Below, piece after piece: positions 17,084 through 26,387 of a DNA stretch of 64,000 bases. A program made the translations under genes and the position numbers. Under the pieces are notes generated by a model that worked only from the letters and a program-made list of their open reading frames with translations, was not told the DNA's origin and searched no databases. The stretch comes from JAAEPI01 sp964352625 (GTDB lineage: Bacteria > Bacteroidota > Bacteroidia > Cytophagales > Cyclobacteriaceae). Each line of letters begins with the position of its first letter. The first letter of the stretch is position 1. The stretch is taken from the NCBI GenBank assembly GCA_964352625.1, contig CAYGSD010000012.1, forward strand, positions 1-64,000, read 5' to 3'.

Positions 17084-17817
17084 ATGTTTTTAAAAATGGT
17101 ATACAAAATTTTGTATCCCGCCATCCAAGTTCCTTTGACCGTACCAGAGATTTTGGAAACTCCAACTCTCCGCCTATAATCCACCGGAACTTCAACGAAG
17201 CGCAAAGATAGCTTAGCTATTTTTAATTGCATCTCTACGGTCCACCCGAAAGTACGGTCCTGCATGTCGAGTTTTTGCAGTATATCGTACCGTATAGCTC
17301 TAAAAGGCCCTAAATCGGTAAATGTTGCTCCGTAAAATAATTTTAAAAGTCTAGTTGCCAGCCAGTTACCAAAGACCTGAGGGACTGTCATTGAGCCGTT
17401 TTCCTTATTTCCAAGCGCTCTACTGCCCACGACAAAATCAACTTTATCTTCAATAATTGGCTGAACTAACTTGGTCATTAGTCCTGGATAATCAGAATGA
17501 TCCCCGTCCAGAAAAACGACGATATCCGGTAGGGTTTTGGAAGCAGCAATATGCTCCATTCCCTTCAAACAAGCATTTCCGTATCCTTTCTCCTTTTGAA
17601 ATAAGACTGTGGCACCTTTTTGACGAGCCACCTGGGGTGTTTCATCTGTCGAGCCATTGTCCACGACAATCACTTCTGATACCAGCCCGTCAGGAATTTC
17701 ATCAATCACCAGACCCACCGCATTTTCTTCATTGTAGGCAGGAATAATTACTCGGATGTCGGGTTGATTCAAAATGATAGAGTTAGAGTTGGCAAATTTA
17801 GCTTTTGCCACAAACAA
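17080..17817 (-). CDS. GT2 family polyprenyl-phosphate sugar transferase-like
   Basis: A 245-residue GT2 protein resembling dolichol-phosphate mannose synthase. Motifs are VIIPAYNEENAVG, VVDNGSTDET, FLDGDHSDYP (metal binding) and a DLGPFRAIR acceptor segment, with VPVDYRRRVGVSKISG near the end. There is no C-terminal membrane pair, so it is a soluble or peripheral enzyme. The first about 20 residues precede the fold, so an internal start is possible, although no better ATG is obvious. It is the first gene of the overlapping glycan operon and lies 33 bp after nuoN. Confidence 0.88.
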   Translation of the reverse strand: MFVAKAKFANSNSIILNQPDIRVIIPAYNEENAVGLVIDEIPDGLVSEVIVVDNGSTDETPQVARQKGATVLFQKEKGYGNACLKGMEHIAASKTLPDIVVFLDGDHSDYPGLMTKLVQPIIEDKVDFVVGSRALGNKENGSMTVPQVFGNWLATRLLKLFYGATFTDLGPFRAIRYDILQKLDMQDRTFGWTVEMQLKIAKLSLRFVEVPVDYRRRVGVSKISGTVKGTWMAGYKILYTIFKNI

Positions 17818-17850
17818 GAAGTGTCATGCCAAAGGCATTGGCAATCTTCT

Positions 17851-19221
17851 TTAGGTGAGCAGGTTTAGAAGATTGGGGACAAAAAACAGAACAAGTAAAA
17901 GAAGTCCGAACGTGAACACAACCATTTGACTCAATTGGTTAATGCCCTTCTCGCTTGATCCATCCTTGAGAAACAAATGATAAGGAATTCTTAAATAATA
18001 GAACAGCGCAAGCACCGAAGCGAATACCGCCACCAATAAATAGGTTAAAATCAATGGATCAGAATTCAACTGATATTCGGACCAAAGTGCGCTGAACAAA
18101 AACCATTTTGCCGTAAACCCTGCCGTTGGCGGTAGCCCCACCAAAGCGATTAAAATCAGCGTAACGCCAACTCCAAGAATGGGGATTTTTTTTCCGAGTC
18201 CAGTATAGTCCTCAATTGATTCAACACCATTTGATTCCATGACTTTCGCTGAATAGAATACACCCAAATTCATAATCATGTAAATCGTGCCGTACCAAAT
18301 GAACAAGCTTGAATCCACATCTAATACCACGAGTGGAATCAAAAAACCCGAATGGGCGATCGCCCCATAGGCGAGCAATCTTCGGAAATTCGTTTGTCTA
18401 AGTGCGCCGAGAGTACCCACCAAAATTGTCACCATCCCGATAACAAGAACTAATTCACTTCCCCAGCCCACTCGGGCAAGCACATTGTGCAAGAGCACCA
18501 AACCAGCCAGCTTCGGGACAACTGTGAAGAATGCAGTGGTATCCACAGGCGCAGCTTGATAAACGCTTGGCACCCAAATGTGCATGGGCACGGCTGAGAT
18601 TTTGAATAAAACACCAATTAGAAACATACAAAATCCCATGATTTCGTATGGCGATTCTATGCTCAGACCTGAAACCAGAAGCCCGCCTGATGTACCGTAA
18701 AGAATGGAAATACCAAAAAGCATCACCGCTGAGCTCACACCTCCAAACAACAAATATTTAATGCCCGCCTCATGCGCAGATCGCTTGAAAGAAAAATTGG
18801 TGAGGATATACGAGCCATACGACACGATCTCAATGGCCAAGTAGATCAAGAGCAAGTGTTGAGCCTCCATCATGAAAACGCAACCCAACACGATGACGAG
18901 CAAAATGAAATAATAGCTGCTTCGTTGGCTCGATTCCACGGGAAAAATGAGCAATACGATCGTTGATATCACTAACAAATCGGTGGTCAGGAGAGCTAGT
19001 CTAGACGGCTCCAGAAAACCCTCGAACAATTCATGACCACCATCAGTAAGATGTAGCAATGTAGCAATCAGAGCAACGGCCGTCACTACTTTGATAATCC
19101 ATCTTGCCGGATTAAATAATCCTACGATGAGCACCAAAACCGCCCCTAAAGCAAGAGTGATTTCTGCAGAAAGGTGGCTCAGATCATGCTGCCACTGAAA
19201 AAGCTGTTCAAGCAAACTCAT
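17851..19221 (-). CDS. nuoN: NADH-quinone oxidoreductase subunit N
   Basis: An antiporter-like proton-pumping subunit of complex I with about 14 membrane helices and 456 residues from the chosen start. KISAVPMHIWVPSVYQAAP and the LLAYGAIAHSGF segment are typical NuoN. I place the start at 19221 (MSLLEQLF) because it gives the ATGA overlap with nuoM; an upstream ATG at 19248 would add nine residues. It is the last gene of the nuo cluster. Confidence 0.95.
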   Translation of the reverse strand: MSLLEQLFQWQHDLSHLSAEITLALGAVLVLIVGLFNPARWIIKVVTAVALIATLLHLTDGGHELFEGFLEPSRLALLTTDLLVISTIVLLIFPVESSQRSSYYFILLVIVLGCVFMMEAQHLLLIYLAIEIVSYGSYILTNFSFKRSAHEAGIKYLLFGGVSSAVMLFGISILYGTSGGLLVSGLSIESPYEIMGFCMFLIGVLFKISAVPMHIWVPSVYQAAPVDTTAFFTVVPKLAGLVLLHNVLARVGWGSELVLVIGMVTILVGTLGALRQTNFRRLLAYGAIAHSGFLIPLVVLDVDSSLFIWYGTIYMIMNLGVFYSAKVMESNGVESIEDYTGLGKKIPILGVGVTLILIALVGLPPTAGFTAKWFLFSALWSEYQLNSDPLILTYLLVAVFASVLALFYYLRIPYHLFLKDGSSEKGINQLSQMVVFTFGLLLLVLFFVPNLLNLLT

Positions 19222-20798
19222 TTCGCTTGAAGCATATGCTCCACCCAAAATTGAATGGAATTGTTAATCGGATCTAGCAAAATCGAAGGGAAAATACCGA
19301 GCAGAATGACTAATAAAGCAAGCGGTAATAGCATCAGCCACTCCCTTGTACTCAAGTCCGTCATGTGTTCCTGCCATTCCGCCTTCCGAACCCAGTATTC
19401 TCCAAAAAACATTCGCTGAAGGGTCCAGAGAAAATAAGCTGCCGAAACAAGGATTCCAAGTACTGCTACCGGCCCAACCCATTCCATCAAGTCGGTTGAG
19501 CCAAATGCTCCAATCAAAACCAGCAACTCACCAACGAAACCAGATAGACCCGGCAAGCCAAGTGAAGCGAAAAAGAACAAACCGACCATAAAAGTGAACT
19601 TCGGCATCTGACTAGCCAGGCCACTAAAGTTTTCGATTTGTCTATTAGCAGTTCGGTCGTAAATCACCCCAACCAAAAGGAAAAGAGCGGGAGAAAGTAG
19701 GCCGTGAGAAACCATTTGGAATACAGCCCCAGATGCACCTTGAGTGGTCAAGGCTGCCAAGCCTACCAGCACAAAACCCATGTGCGAAACGGATGAATAA
19801 GCCACCAATCGCTTCAGGTCATTTTGGGCCATGGCATTGAATCCACCGTAGAGTATGGAAACAATTCCAATTATCGCAATCGGCATGGCATTATCAATCG
19901 CCACTTCCGGGAAAATGCCGAAAGCAATTCTGAAAAGGCCATAACCGCCAATTTTTAAAAGCAATCCAGCAAGGATCACCGAGATTGGAGTGGGAGCCTC
20001 TACGTGTGCATCCGGAAGCCAAGTGTGAAAAGGCACTGCCGGCAATTTGATCAAGAAACCGATAACAAGGAACCAGAAAGCCCAAACGCGAGCAGCCATA
20101 CCATAAATCATCGTTCCGCCCCATCCCAAAAGTGAACTATCGGAATATGCCGAAGGATTCATCATTTGAATAATGCTGAAGGTACCCGATCCATTTTCCT
20201 CTACAGAAAGGAACAGCCCAATCATCACCACCAAAATGAACAGCGATCCAACCAGCGTGTACAGGAAAAACTTGATGGAAGCGTACTGCCTCCTCGCTCC
20301 ACCCCAGATGCCAATCAGGAAGAACATCGGCAGGAGCATAAACTCAAAGAACAGGTAGAAAAGGAAGAAATCGAGCGCTACAAAACAGCCAACCACACTT
20401 GCGCCAAGGATCAAATAAAGAATGAAATAGCCCTTGACCTTCTGAGTGATTTTCCAAGAACTGATAATCCCAATCAGGAGAATCAAACTGGTAAGCACCA
20501 CAAGCGGCGCACTGATGCCGTCTACCCCCACGAAATAATCGACATTCAGGACACCAACTCCCTCCAAGTTCATTCGAATCCATGGAATTCTCTGGACAAA
20601 TTGAAAAGCATTCTCCCAACTGTCAGGTTTTAACGATCCATCGAATTGGATCCAAAGAACAATTGAGAATAAGAGCTGAACCCCGATAGTTCCTGCAGCC
20701 ATCCACTTAAATAGCTCTGCCTTCTTGCTCGGAATCAGGAGCATCCCCAGAGCTACTATCAAGGGCAGAAAGACGATTATGGTCAGAAGGTTATTCAC
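19218..20798 (-). CDS. nuoM: NADH-quinone oxidoreductase subunit M
   Basis: A 526-residue proton-pumping membrane subunit of complex I. The conserved lysine/histidine channel region KLPAVPFHTWLPDAHVEAPT and the RLVAYSSVSHMGFV helix identify NuoM. It lies 6 bp after nuoL and overlaps nuoN by 4 bp. Confidence 0.96.
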   Translation of the reverse strand: MNNLLTIIVFLPLIVALGMLLIPSKKAELFKWMAAGTIGVQLLFSIVLWIQFDGSLKPDSWENAFQFVQRIPWIRMNLEGVGVLNVDYFVGVDGISAPLVVLTSLILLIGIISSWKITQKVKGYFILYLILGASVVGCFVALDFFLFYLFFEFMLLPMFFLIGIWGGARRQYASIKFFLYTLVGSLFILVVMIGLFLSVEENGSGTFSIIQMMNPSAYSDSSLLGWGGTMIYGMAARVWAFWFLVIGFLIKLPAVPFHTWLPDAHVEAPTPISVILAGLLLKIGGYGLFRIAFGIFPEVAIDNAMPIAIIGIVSILYGGFNAMAQNDLKRLVAYSSVSHMGFVLVGLAALTTQGASGAVFQMVSHGLLSPALFLLVGVIYDRTANRQIENFSGLASQMPKFTFMVGLFFFASLGLPGLSGFVGELLVLIGAFGSTDLMEWVGPVAVLGILVSAAYFLWTLQRMFFGEYWVRKAEWQEHMTDLSTREWLMLLPLALLVILLGIFPSILLDPINNSIQFWVEHMLQAK

Positions 20799-20804
20799 AA
20801 GCCG

Positions 20805-22691
20805 CTAAAAAAAGAGAATGGCACATAAAATGAAAATTAGTCCAATGATTAACCAAATAAGTTGATGCTGCAGCTGTCCAGACTGCACCCGACTAACACC
20901 CCCTCCTATCAATTTCACCAACCAAGCAGCAAAATTAACCAGTCCGTCAATGACGTATGTATCAAACAAAGCCGTGAGCTTAGCGATGATCACTCCTGCC
21001 ACGCCCAGAGCATTTACAATCCCATCTATAAAATTTCTATCCAGCCAATACAAGCCTTTTGAAACTCCTAAGTAGCCGGGCTCCAGAACTTTCGCATACA
21101 AGCTATCCAGGTACCAACCCATAAATGAGAATTTGCCAACCATCGATTGGGGAACACTCAAAGACGCATAGTTCACAAGGTATTTTCTGCCCGGACTGTA
21201 AAAAAATATGCTAGCGGACAGCCCAAGGACAGCCATCAAAACTGAAGAAATCATTAACCCTGAAGAGTGGCCAACAGTAAGATCAAACCCAGCCAGTCCC
21301 TGTACCCATCCTTGAGAAGCCAATGGATTCAGATTCTGAAAAAACCACAGTGAAGCAATCGCCAAAATGGCTATAGGAATTATTAATTGTCTTTTGAAAC
21401 CATGAGTTGATTGTATTGTTTCTCTCTGCGCTCCGAAATAGACTAATAAGACCTGCCTGCCGATGTACAATGCCGTCAAAGCAACGGTGAAGAATGTGAA
21501 ATAGAACACCAAATGTGCCTCCGAAAAACCATCCAATAAAAGCTGATTCGACCATGTCCATGCTGCATTTAAAATTCCTTCCTTGGACATAAATCCAGAA
21601 AACAGGGGAATGCCAGCCAGTGCCAATCCGCAAATGAGATGAACATAAAAAACCCATTTCATCGAGCTTTTTAATCCTCCCATTTTTCGCATATCCTGCG
21701 TGCCAAGATGATGAATTACTGCACCAGCTGCCAAGAAGAGGCCTGCTTTGAAAAAGGCGTGAGTCCAAAGGTGAAAGAAGGCACTTTCCACAGCTCCAGC
21801 TCCGATAGCCAGAAACATAAACCCTAATTGTGAGACCGTGGAATAGGCAAGAACTTGCTTAATGTCATTTTGCGTAATTGCCACAGTCGCTCCGAAAAAT
21901 GCCGTCAGAGCACCTATAATGGCAGTCGCATTTTGGATTTCAATCGGCAAATAAGCACCTACACGCACCAATAAATACACTCCCGCGGCGACCATCGTAG
22001 CGGCATGAATCAACGCCGAAACCGGAGTGGGGCCTGTCATTGCTCTAGGCAACCAGGCGGAAAAAGGAAACTGCGCCGATTTGCCCATAGCTCCGATCAG
22101 CAACCCAGCACCAATCCATACTGAGGAAATCGCACCAAGCTCAGACAGAAAAAAAGAGTGAGAATTTCCAAGGGCAAGGAAGGCCGCCAGCAAGGCAACA
22201 TCGGCAACTCGGTTCGTAATGAATGCCCACTTGGCAGACTTGGCCGCCTCCGTTTTTTTATACCAAAACCCAATCAAGAGATACGAAGCAAATCCAACCA
22301 ATTCCCAGAAAATGAAAACCAAAATCAAATGATCCGCTGCTAACAGACCGAGCATGGCAGTAGTGAAAAAACCTAACTTCAGAAAATACCTCGGTTGATC
22401 CTTCTCGCTCATATAGCCAAGCGAAAAAATGTGAACCAGTAATGAAATAAAAAGGACTAGTGCTATCAAAACAAGACTAATTCCATCCAGTCGCCAGCCA
22501 AGATCCATCCCCGGCAACCATTCGAATCGACTGCTCCATTCTTGATTTTGTGCCAAAAGGTACACGCCGCAACCAAACGACACACCCACTCCAATGATTG
22601 AGTAAATTGATCGCTTCAAGAAATAGGTCAACCATCCTCCAAGAATTGGAGCAAGAAAAATCACGGTCAATATGATGGCTGTGCTTGACAT
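20805..22691 (-). CDS. nuoL: NADH-quinone oxidoreductase subunit L
   Basis: A 628-residue complex I antiporter-like subunit. GKSAQFPFSAWLPRAMTGPT, VSALIHAATMVAAGVYL and VLAYSTVSQLGFMF are the family signatures, and the long C-terminal part carries the lateral helix and last membrane span. Its ATG overlaps the nuoK stop by one base. The window has a second, shorter NuoL-like protein, DabB, which serves a different system. Confidence 0.96.
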   Translation of the reverse strand: MSSTAIILTVIFLAPILGGWLTYFLKRSIYSIIGVGVSFGCGVYLLAQNQEWSSRFEWLPGMDLGWRLDGISLVLIALVLFISLLVHIFSLGYMSEKDQPRYFLKLGFFTTAMLGLLAADHLILVFIFWELVGFASYLLIGFWYKKTEAAKSAKWAFITNRVADVALLAAFLALGNSHSFFLSELGAISSVWIGAGLLIGAMGKSAQFPFSAWLPRAMTGPTPVSALIHAATMVAAGVYLLVRVGAYLPIEIQNATAIIGALTAFFGATVAITQNDIKQVLAYSTVSQLGFMFLAIGAGAVESAFFHLWTHAFFKAGLFLAAGAVIHHLGTQDMRKMGGLKSSMKWVFYVHLICGLALAGIPLFSGFMSKEGILNAAWTWSNQLLLDGFSEAHLVFYFTFFTVALTALYIGRQVLLVYFGAQRETIQSTHGFKRQLIIPIAILAIASLWFFQNLNPLASQGWVQGLAGFDLTVGHSSGLMISSVLMAVLGLSASIFFYSPGRKYLVNYASLSVPQSMVGKFSFMGWYLDSLYAKVLEPGYLGVSKGLYWLDRNFIDGIVNALGVAGVIIAKLTALFDTYVIDGLVNFAAWLVKLIGGGVSRVQSGQLQHQLIWLIIGLIFILCAILFF

Positions 22692-22999
22692 CAGTTTTTC
22701 AATTCATTTAGTTCATCCAAATTGGAGGTCTTGAACTGCTTATAGATATTGAGCAAAATCGCCAACGCAATAGCCGCCTCAGCTGCTGCCAGCACAATAG
22801 AGAAAATAACGAAGACCTGACCATCTAAACTTTCGTCAAATCTTGAAAAAGCCGCCAAATTCAAATGCCCGGCATTCAGCATCAGCTCTATGCCCATCAG
22901 CACAAAAACGGTGTTCCTTTTGATCAGAACGATCAATAGCCCCGAGCAGAAAAGAAATGCCGCCAATGCGAGGTAATATGTTAATTGTACCTCACTCAT
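22691..22999 (-). CDS. nuoK: NADH-quinone oxidoreductase subunit K
   Basis: A 102-residue three-helix membrane subunit. The conserved membrane glutamates are seen in LMGIELMLNAGHLN (about residue 37) and in AAAEAAIALAILL (about residue 73). Length is standard. It overlaps the nuoJ end by 8 bp and the nuoL start by 1 bp. Confidence 0.96.
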   Translation of the reverse strand: MSEVQLTYYLALAAFLFCSGLLIVLIKRNTVFVLMGIELMLNAGHLNLAAFSRFDESLDGQVFVIFSIVLAAAEAAIALAILLNIYKQFKTSNLDELNELKN

Positions 23000-23495
23000 T
23001 TTTTGAAGATTCCTTGGCCAAAAACGCTGCGCCTACCAAAACGGCCAATAGCAGAATAGCAATCAGCTCGAAAGCGATAATGTGATCCGTCAGAAAGAGA
23101 CGACCTATTTGCTTGGTTTGATTCCCTGTCAGTTCTTGAGGCTCCCACATCAAAGCTGTGTCCCACGTCAGTGCCGTAATAATCGCCAACAACAGCCCCG
23201 AGCTGAGGACACTGAAGAACACCTGCCGATGCTCCGTCAGAGGAGCGCCCTTCCTATTTCTGCTCGTGAGCATGATCCCAAAAACCAAAAGAACCACGAT
23301 ACCTCCAGCGTACATGAAAATCTGAACGACCGCCAAAAATTCGGCATTGAGCAACACAAAAAGTGCAGCGATAGACAGAAGTACTACAGCCAGTCCATAC
23401 GCTCCGTGAATGACATTCTTGGTCACCATCATGAAGAGGGTAGCCAGTACGGCGAGCCCTCCGAAAACAAAGAAAAAGATACTTTCAATCATCAT
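22992..23495 (-). CDS. nuoJ: NADH-quinone oxidoreductase subunit J
   Basis: About 167 residues with five membrane helices (MIESIFFFVFGGLAVLATLF onwards; VLNAEFLAVVQIFMYAGGIVVL is the conserved pi-bulge helix region). Two adjacent ATGs at 23495 and 23492 lie inside the end of nuoI. A longer reading to 23564 would add an arginine-rich, non-homologous leader that shadows the nuoI tail, so I reject it. Confidence 0.94.
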   Translation of the reverse strand: MMIESIFFFVFGGLAVLATLFMMVTKNVIHGAYGLAVVLLSIAALFVLLNAEFLAVVQIFMYAGGIVVLLVFGIMLTSRNRKGAPLTEHRQVFFSVLSSGLLLAIITALTWDTALMWEPQELTGNQTKQIGRLFLTDHIIAFELIAILLLAVLVGAAFLAKESSKNE

Positions 23496-24258
23496 TCTTC
23501 GGTTTTCTTGGAATAACTCTGGGTTTGAATTTTGGCTTAGGCTTCTCCTGAGACGCTCCCTCACTTTTTGGAGTCTCTGCTTTCTTAGGCATCATGCGAG
23601 GCTTAAACTTTGGTTTTTCCTCAGCAGACGCTGTTGACTTAGTCATTAATTTCGGCTTGAAAACAGGCTTACCTCCACTTGGTAATTTTGTCTGCACCTC
23701 CGAAGCACCAGCGGTCTTCATTGCTTGATGCTGCTCCCAAACCTCCTTTTTCTCCTTCACCTCCTCCTCATTCATATTGTCGAAAGCAAAAATATGATCG
23801 CGCACATCGAAGGTGCTGTAGTCGTATTCGTTGGTCATAGTCAGGCACTCAGTGGGACACACGGTCGTGCACAGCCCGCAGAACATGCACTTGCTCATGT
23901 CGATATCAAACGTCTCCGCATAGATTCTCTTTGGGGTTCCGTCCGAAGTTTCCCCAAAAACTTCTGGTGACCGAATAGGCACAATATCAATGCAATTTAC
24001 CGGACACACCTTGGCACATTTGTCACAAACAATACAGTCGTCAATTTCATTGTGAAGCTTGTATCGGCCATTATCCGGAACGGGGATGGTCTCATGCGGA
24101 AATTGCAAAGTGGACGTTCCTGCATCAGTTGAGAAAAATTCAGGATTCATCACGTCCTGATTCCGCTTTTTGAATGCCTGAAGCAAATACCCCATAGACA
24201 ACTTAAGCCCTGATCCAGAGGTAACGATCGCCGATTTTATGTTTTGAAAGTAATTCAA
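23485..24258 (-). CDS. nuoI: NADH-quinone oxidoreductase subunit I with unusual tail
   Basis: The complex I ferredoxin-type subunit with two 4Fe-4S sites: CIVCDKCAKVCP and CMFCGLCTTVCP. At 257 residues it is far longer than the usual 160-190. The extra 60 or so C-terminal residues are very basic and proline-rich and repeat the pattern F-K-P-[KR] three times (VFKPKLM, KFKPRMM, KFKPRVI). The reading frame is open to the natural stop at 23485 and overlaps nuoJ, so the tail seems real. Its role is unknown; it would face the cytoplasmic arm or nearby membrane. Confidence 0.94.
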   Translation of the reverse strand: MNYFQNIKSAIVTSGSGLKLSMGYLLQAFKKRNQDVMNPEFFSTDAGTSTLQFPHETIPVPDNGRYKLHNEIDDCIVCDKCAKVCPVNCIDIVPIRSPEVFGETSDGTPKRIYAETFDIDMSKCMFCGLCTTVCPTECLTMTNEYDYSTFDVRDHIFAFDNMNEEEVKEKKEVWEQHQAMKTAGASEVQTKLPSGGKPVFKPKLMTKSTASAEEKPKFKPRMMPKKAETPKSEGASQEKPKPKFKPRVIPRKPKNDD

Positions 24259-24336
24259 AATGTGATGTCCAAAATCAAAAATACGAGTGATAATGTTGAA
24301 TTGCGAAGGTAACCTAGAACTGTGGAATGCCCTTGC

Positions 24337-25398
24337 CTAAACCATCCAAAGTCGCCAAATGCCGCATAGCAAAACCAGCAGGATGGCGAAGGGTGTGAGG
24401 TATTTCCACGAGAGCGACATGAGCTGATCTACCCTAAGGCGTGGGTACGTCCATCGAACCCATATTTGAAGAAATATCCAAAGCATCGCTTTGCTCACCA
24501 GCCAGAAAGCTCCCCAAATGGGCCCGGTCGTCCACTCGGCCAATGGTACCGAACCCACATTGGGCAAGGGAGTATTCCATCCACCAAAAAATAAGATCGA
24601 TCCCAGAAAAGAAACCAGGAGCATGATGCCGTACTCAGAAAGCATAAAGAGCCCCCAGCGAAAACCGGAATATTCCGTGTGATAACCGCCAATAATTTCC
24701 GACTCCCCTTCTGGTAAATCGAAGGGCGTACGATTTGCTTCCGCCAATCCTGCAATGAAGAAAATGACGAAAACAAAAATGAGCAGCGGCGATTGAAAAA
24801 TGTGCCAAGTCAGGATTCCCCCCACTTGACTCACGTCGATTCCCCATGCCTTTATGCCAAAAAGATAAATCGGGCCATCAGAGAGAATTCCCTGATTGAT
24901 GGACATTTCTTGCAGATCCAGTGACTGGGCACTCATCACCACGCACAGCACACTTAGACCCAGAGGGATTTCGTAGGAAATTATCTGGGCAGCCGAACGC
25001 ATCGCCCCAAATAGTGAGTACTTATTGTTGGAGGCCCAGCCAGCCATCAAAATGGCGAGGACATCTAAGGATACCACAGCCAAAAGGAAAAACAATCCCG
25101 GACCAATACTCGCCCCTTCCAAACCCGCGGTGAGCGGTAGCACAGCAAACCCACCAAACACCACCATAAACAACAAAAGCGGTGCAAAGAGAAAAGGCAG
25201 CTTATCGACAGCCGAAGGTCGGATGTCCTCTTTCTGGAGCATTTTCAGCAAGTCAGCTATAGTTTGGAAAAGTCCCTTCGGGCCCACTTCCATTGGCCCC
25301 AGCCTATTCTGAATGAATGCCGCAATCTTCCGCTCGGCATAGACGGCCACCACCACAAACCCCAGCAAGAAGGGCAAATAAAACAGGAAGGTGTACAT
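24337..25398 (-). CDS. nuoH: NADH-quinone oxidoreductase subunit H
   Basis: A 353-residue quinone-site membrane subunit linking the peripheral and membrane arms. AERKIAAFIQNRLGPMEVGP and the acidic loop GLAEANRTPFDLPEGESEIIGGYHTEYSG are unmistakable. It is the first gene of the nuoHIJKLMN cluster; upstream is the unrelated divergent gene at 25486, so nuoA-G must be elsewhere. A 78-bp gap separates it from nuoI, the largest in the cluster. Confidence 0.96.
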   Translation of the reverse strand: MYTFLFYLPFLLGFVVVAVYAERKIAAFIQNRLGPMEVGPKGLFQTIADLLKMLQKEDIRPSAVDKLPFLFAPLLLFMVVFGGFAVLPLTAGLEGASIGPGLFFLLAVVSLDVLAILMAGWASNNKYSLFGAMRSAAQIISYEIPLGLSVLCVVMSAQSLDLQEMSINQGILSDGPIYLFGIKAWGIDVSQVGGILTWHIFQSPLLIFVFVIFFIAGLAEANRTPFDLPEGESEIIGGYHTEYSGFRWGLFMLSEYGIMLLVSFLGSILFFGGWNTPLPNVGSVPLAEWTTGPIWGAFWLVSKAMLWIFLQIWVRWTYPRLRVDQLMSLSWKYLTPFAILLVLLCGIWRLWMV

Positions 25399-25485
25399 AG
25401 GTGCGAAGATACGTCCTGAACCAGTGACATAGGGTTGTCACTCTCGGCGATTTCTTTGTAAGGACAAACACAAAAATTTAAGATT

Positions 25486-25857
25486 ATGACAACTGAAGAA
25501 ATTGCAAAAAGACTAGTGGATCTCATGCGAGCCGGAGAATACAAAACCTGCTACGATGAATTGTTTTCTCCTGACATCATCAACATAGAGCCAGAAGGCA
25601 CACCATGGGGACAAGTTCAGGGTTTGGAGGCTATCTACAAAAAAGGTGAAGAATTTGACTCAATGATCGATGAAGTGCATAGCACCGAAATATCCGATCC
25701 CATCTGCGCCGACAATTTCATTGCCCTGACCATGAAAATGAAAACCACTTTCAAAGGATCACCGGAAATTCAAAATATGGATGAAGTGTGTGTGTACGAA
25801 GTGCAAAATGGGAAAATCGTAAAAGAGCGATTCTTTTATACACCACCAGCTTCATAA
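25486..25857 (+). CDS. SnoaL-like NTF2-fold protein
   Basis: A 123-residue cytoplasmic protein of the SnoaL/ketosteroid-isomerase-like superfamily. Helix one is EEIAKRLVDLMRAGEYKTCYDELF, followed by VQGLEAIYKKGEEF and the closing strands MDEVCVYEVQNGKIVKERFFY. These are typically small-molecule binding or isomerase-like folds; the substrate cannot be told from sequence. It is divergent from nuoH with 87 bp between starts. Confidence 0.85.
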   Translation: MTTEEIAKRLVDLMRAGEYKTCYDELFSPDIINIEPEGTPWGQVQGLEAIYKKGEEFDSMIDEVHSTEISDPICADNFIALTMKMKTTFKGSPEIQNMDEVCVYEVQNGKIVKERFFYTPPAS

Positions 25858-25916
25858 ATACCCTTCTACACGGATAGCCGCAGATCGGCTCATGGCATAA
25901 TTTGCGAATAAAAACT

Positions 25917-26321
25917 ATGAAAAATTTATTGATCCTTTCTGCCGGCCTATTCCTGTTTTCATGTTCGTCATACGGCGACAAATTGACTTTCGAAGGTACC
26001 GACGTTTACTACACCGACGAATCCCTCAAAGAAGACGCTCAGAAACTAGGCGAATACCTGGTAGAAAGTGAATTTGCAGACGGAGGAGAGAAATCTGTGC
26101 AGCTAACCAAAAATGAAGATGGAACCCGGGTGTTCCGAATGGTGGTGCAAGAAGGAGCTGAAAACGGTAATGACTCCATGTTCACCCTTTTTGCCATGGG
26201 CATTTCCATGTCGGCTTTTGATAATGAACCTGTCAATGTCGAATTGTGCGACAATACTTTTACCACACTGAAAACGATCCCATGGGCGTTCGGAGAAAGC
26301 GATACAACAGCTGCTGAATAA
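25917..26321 (+). CDS. Hypothetical lipoprotein
   Basis: From the ATG at 25917 this gives 134 residues with signal MKNLLILSAGLFLFSCSS (lipid cysteine at about 16). An upstream ATG at 25902 adds five residues. The mature part is small, acidic and has no recognised domain; it contains LTFEGTDVYYTDESLKEDAQKLG and PVNVELCDNTFTTLK. Outer-membrane or periplasmic anchoring is inferred. Confidence 0.75.
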   Translation: MKNLLILSAGLFLFSCSSYGDKLTFEGTDVYYTDESLKEDAQKLGEYLVESEFADGGEKSVQLTKNEDGTRVFRMVVQEGAENGNDSMFTLFAMGISMSAFDNEPVNVELCDNTFTTLKTIPWAFGESDTTAAE

Positions 26322-26387
26322 AAAATGAACCTTAGGTAAAAACCTCTTTTCTCTAATGTCGCAATGATGTAAATTGGCTGGAAGGAT

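Noticed and set aside
17826..17842. Terminator between nuoN and the GT2 gene
   Set aside because: The TGCCA/TGGCA stem is only 5 bp and no T-run follows; read-through is equally likely.
20805..22691. NuoL as a second DabB-type protein
   Set aside because: It is full length and embedded in the nuo cluster, whereas DabB at 52815 is shorter and adjoins DabA.
23496..23564. Arginine-rich N-terminal extension of NuoJ
   Set aside because: It is the out-of-frame shadow of the NuoI tail; two ATGs at 23495 and 23492 match the family start.
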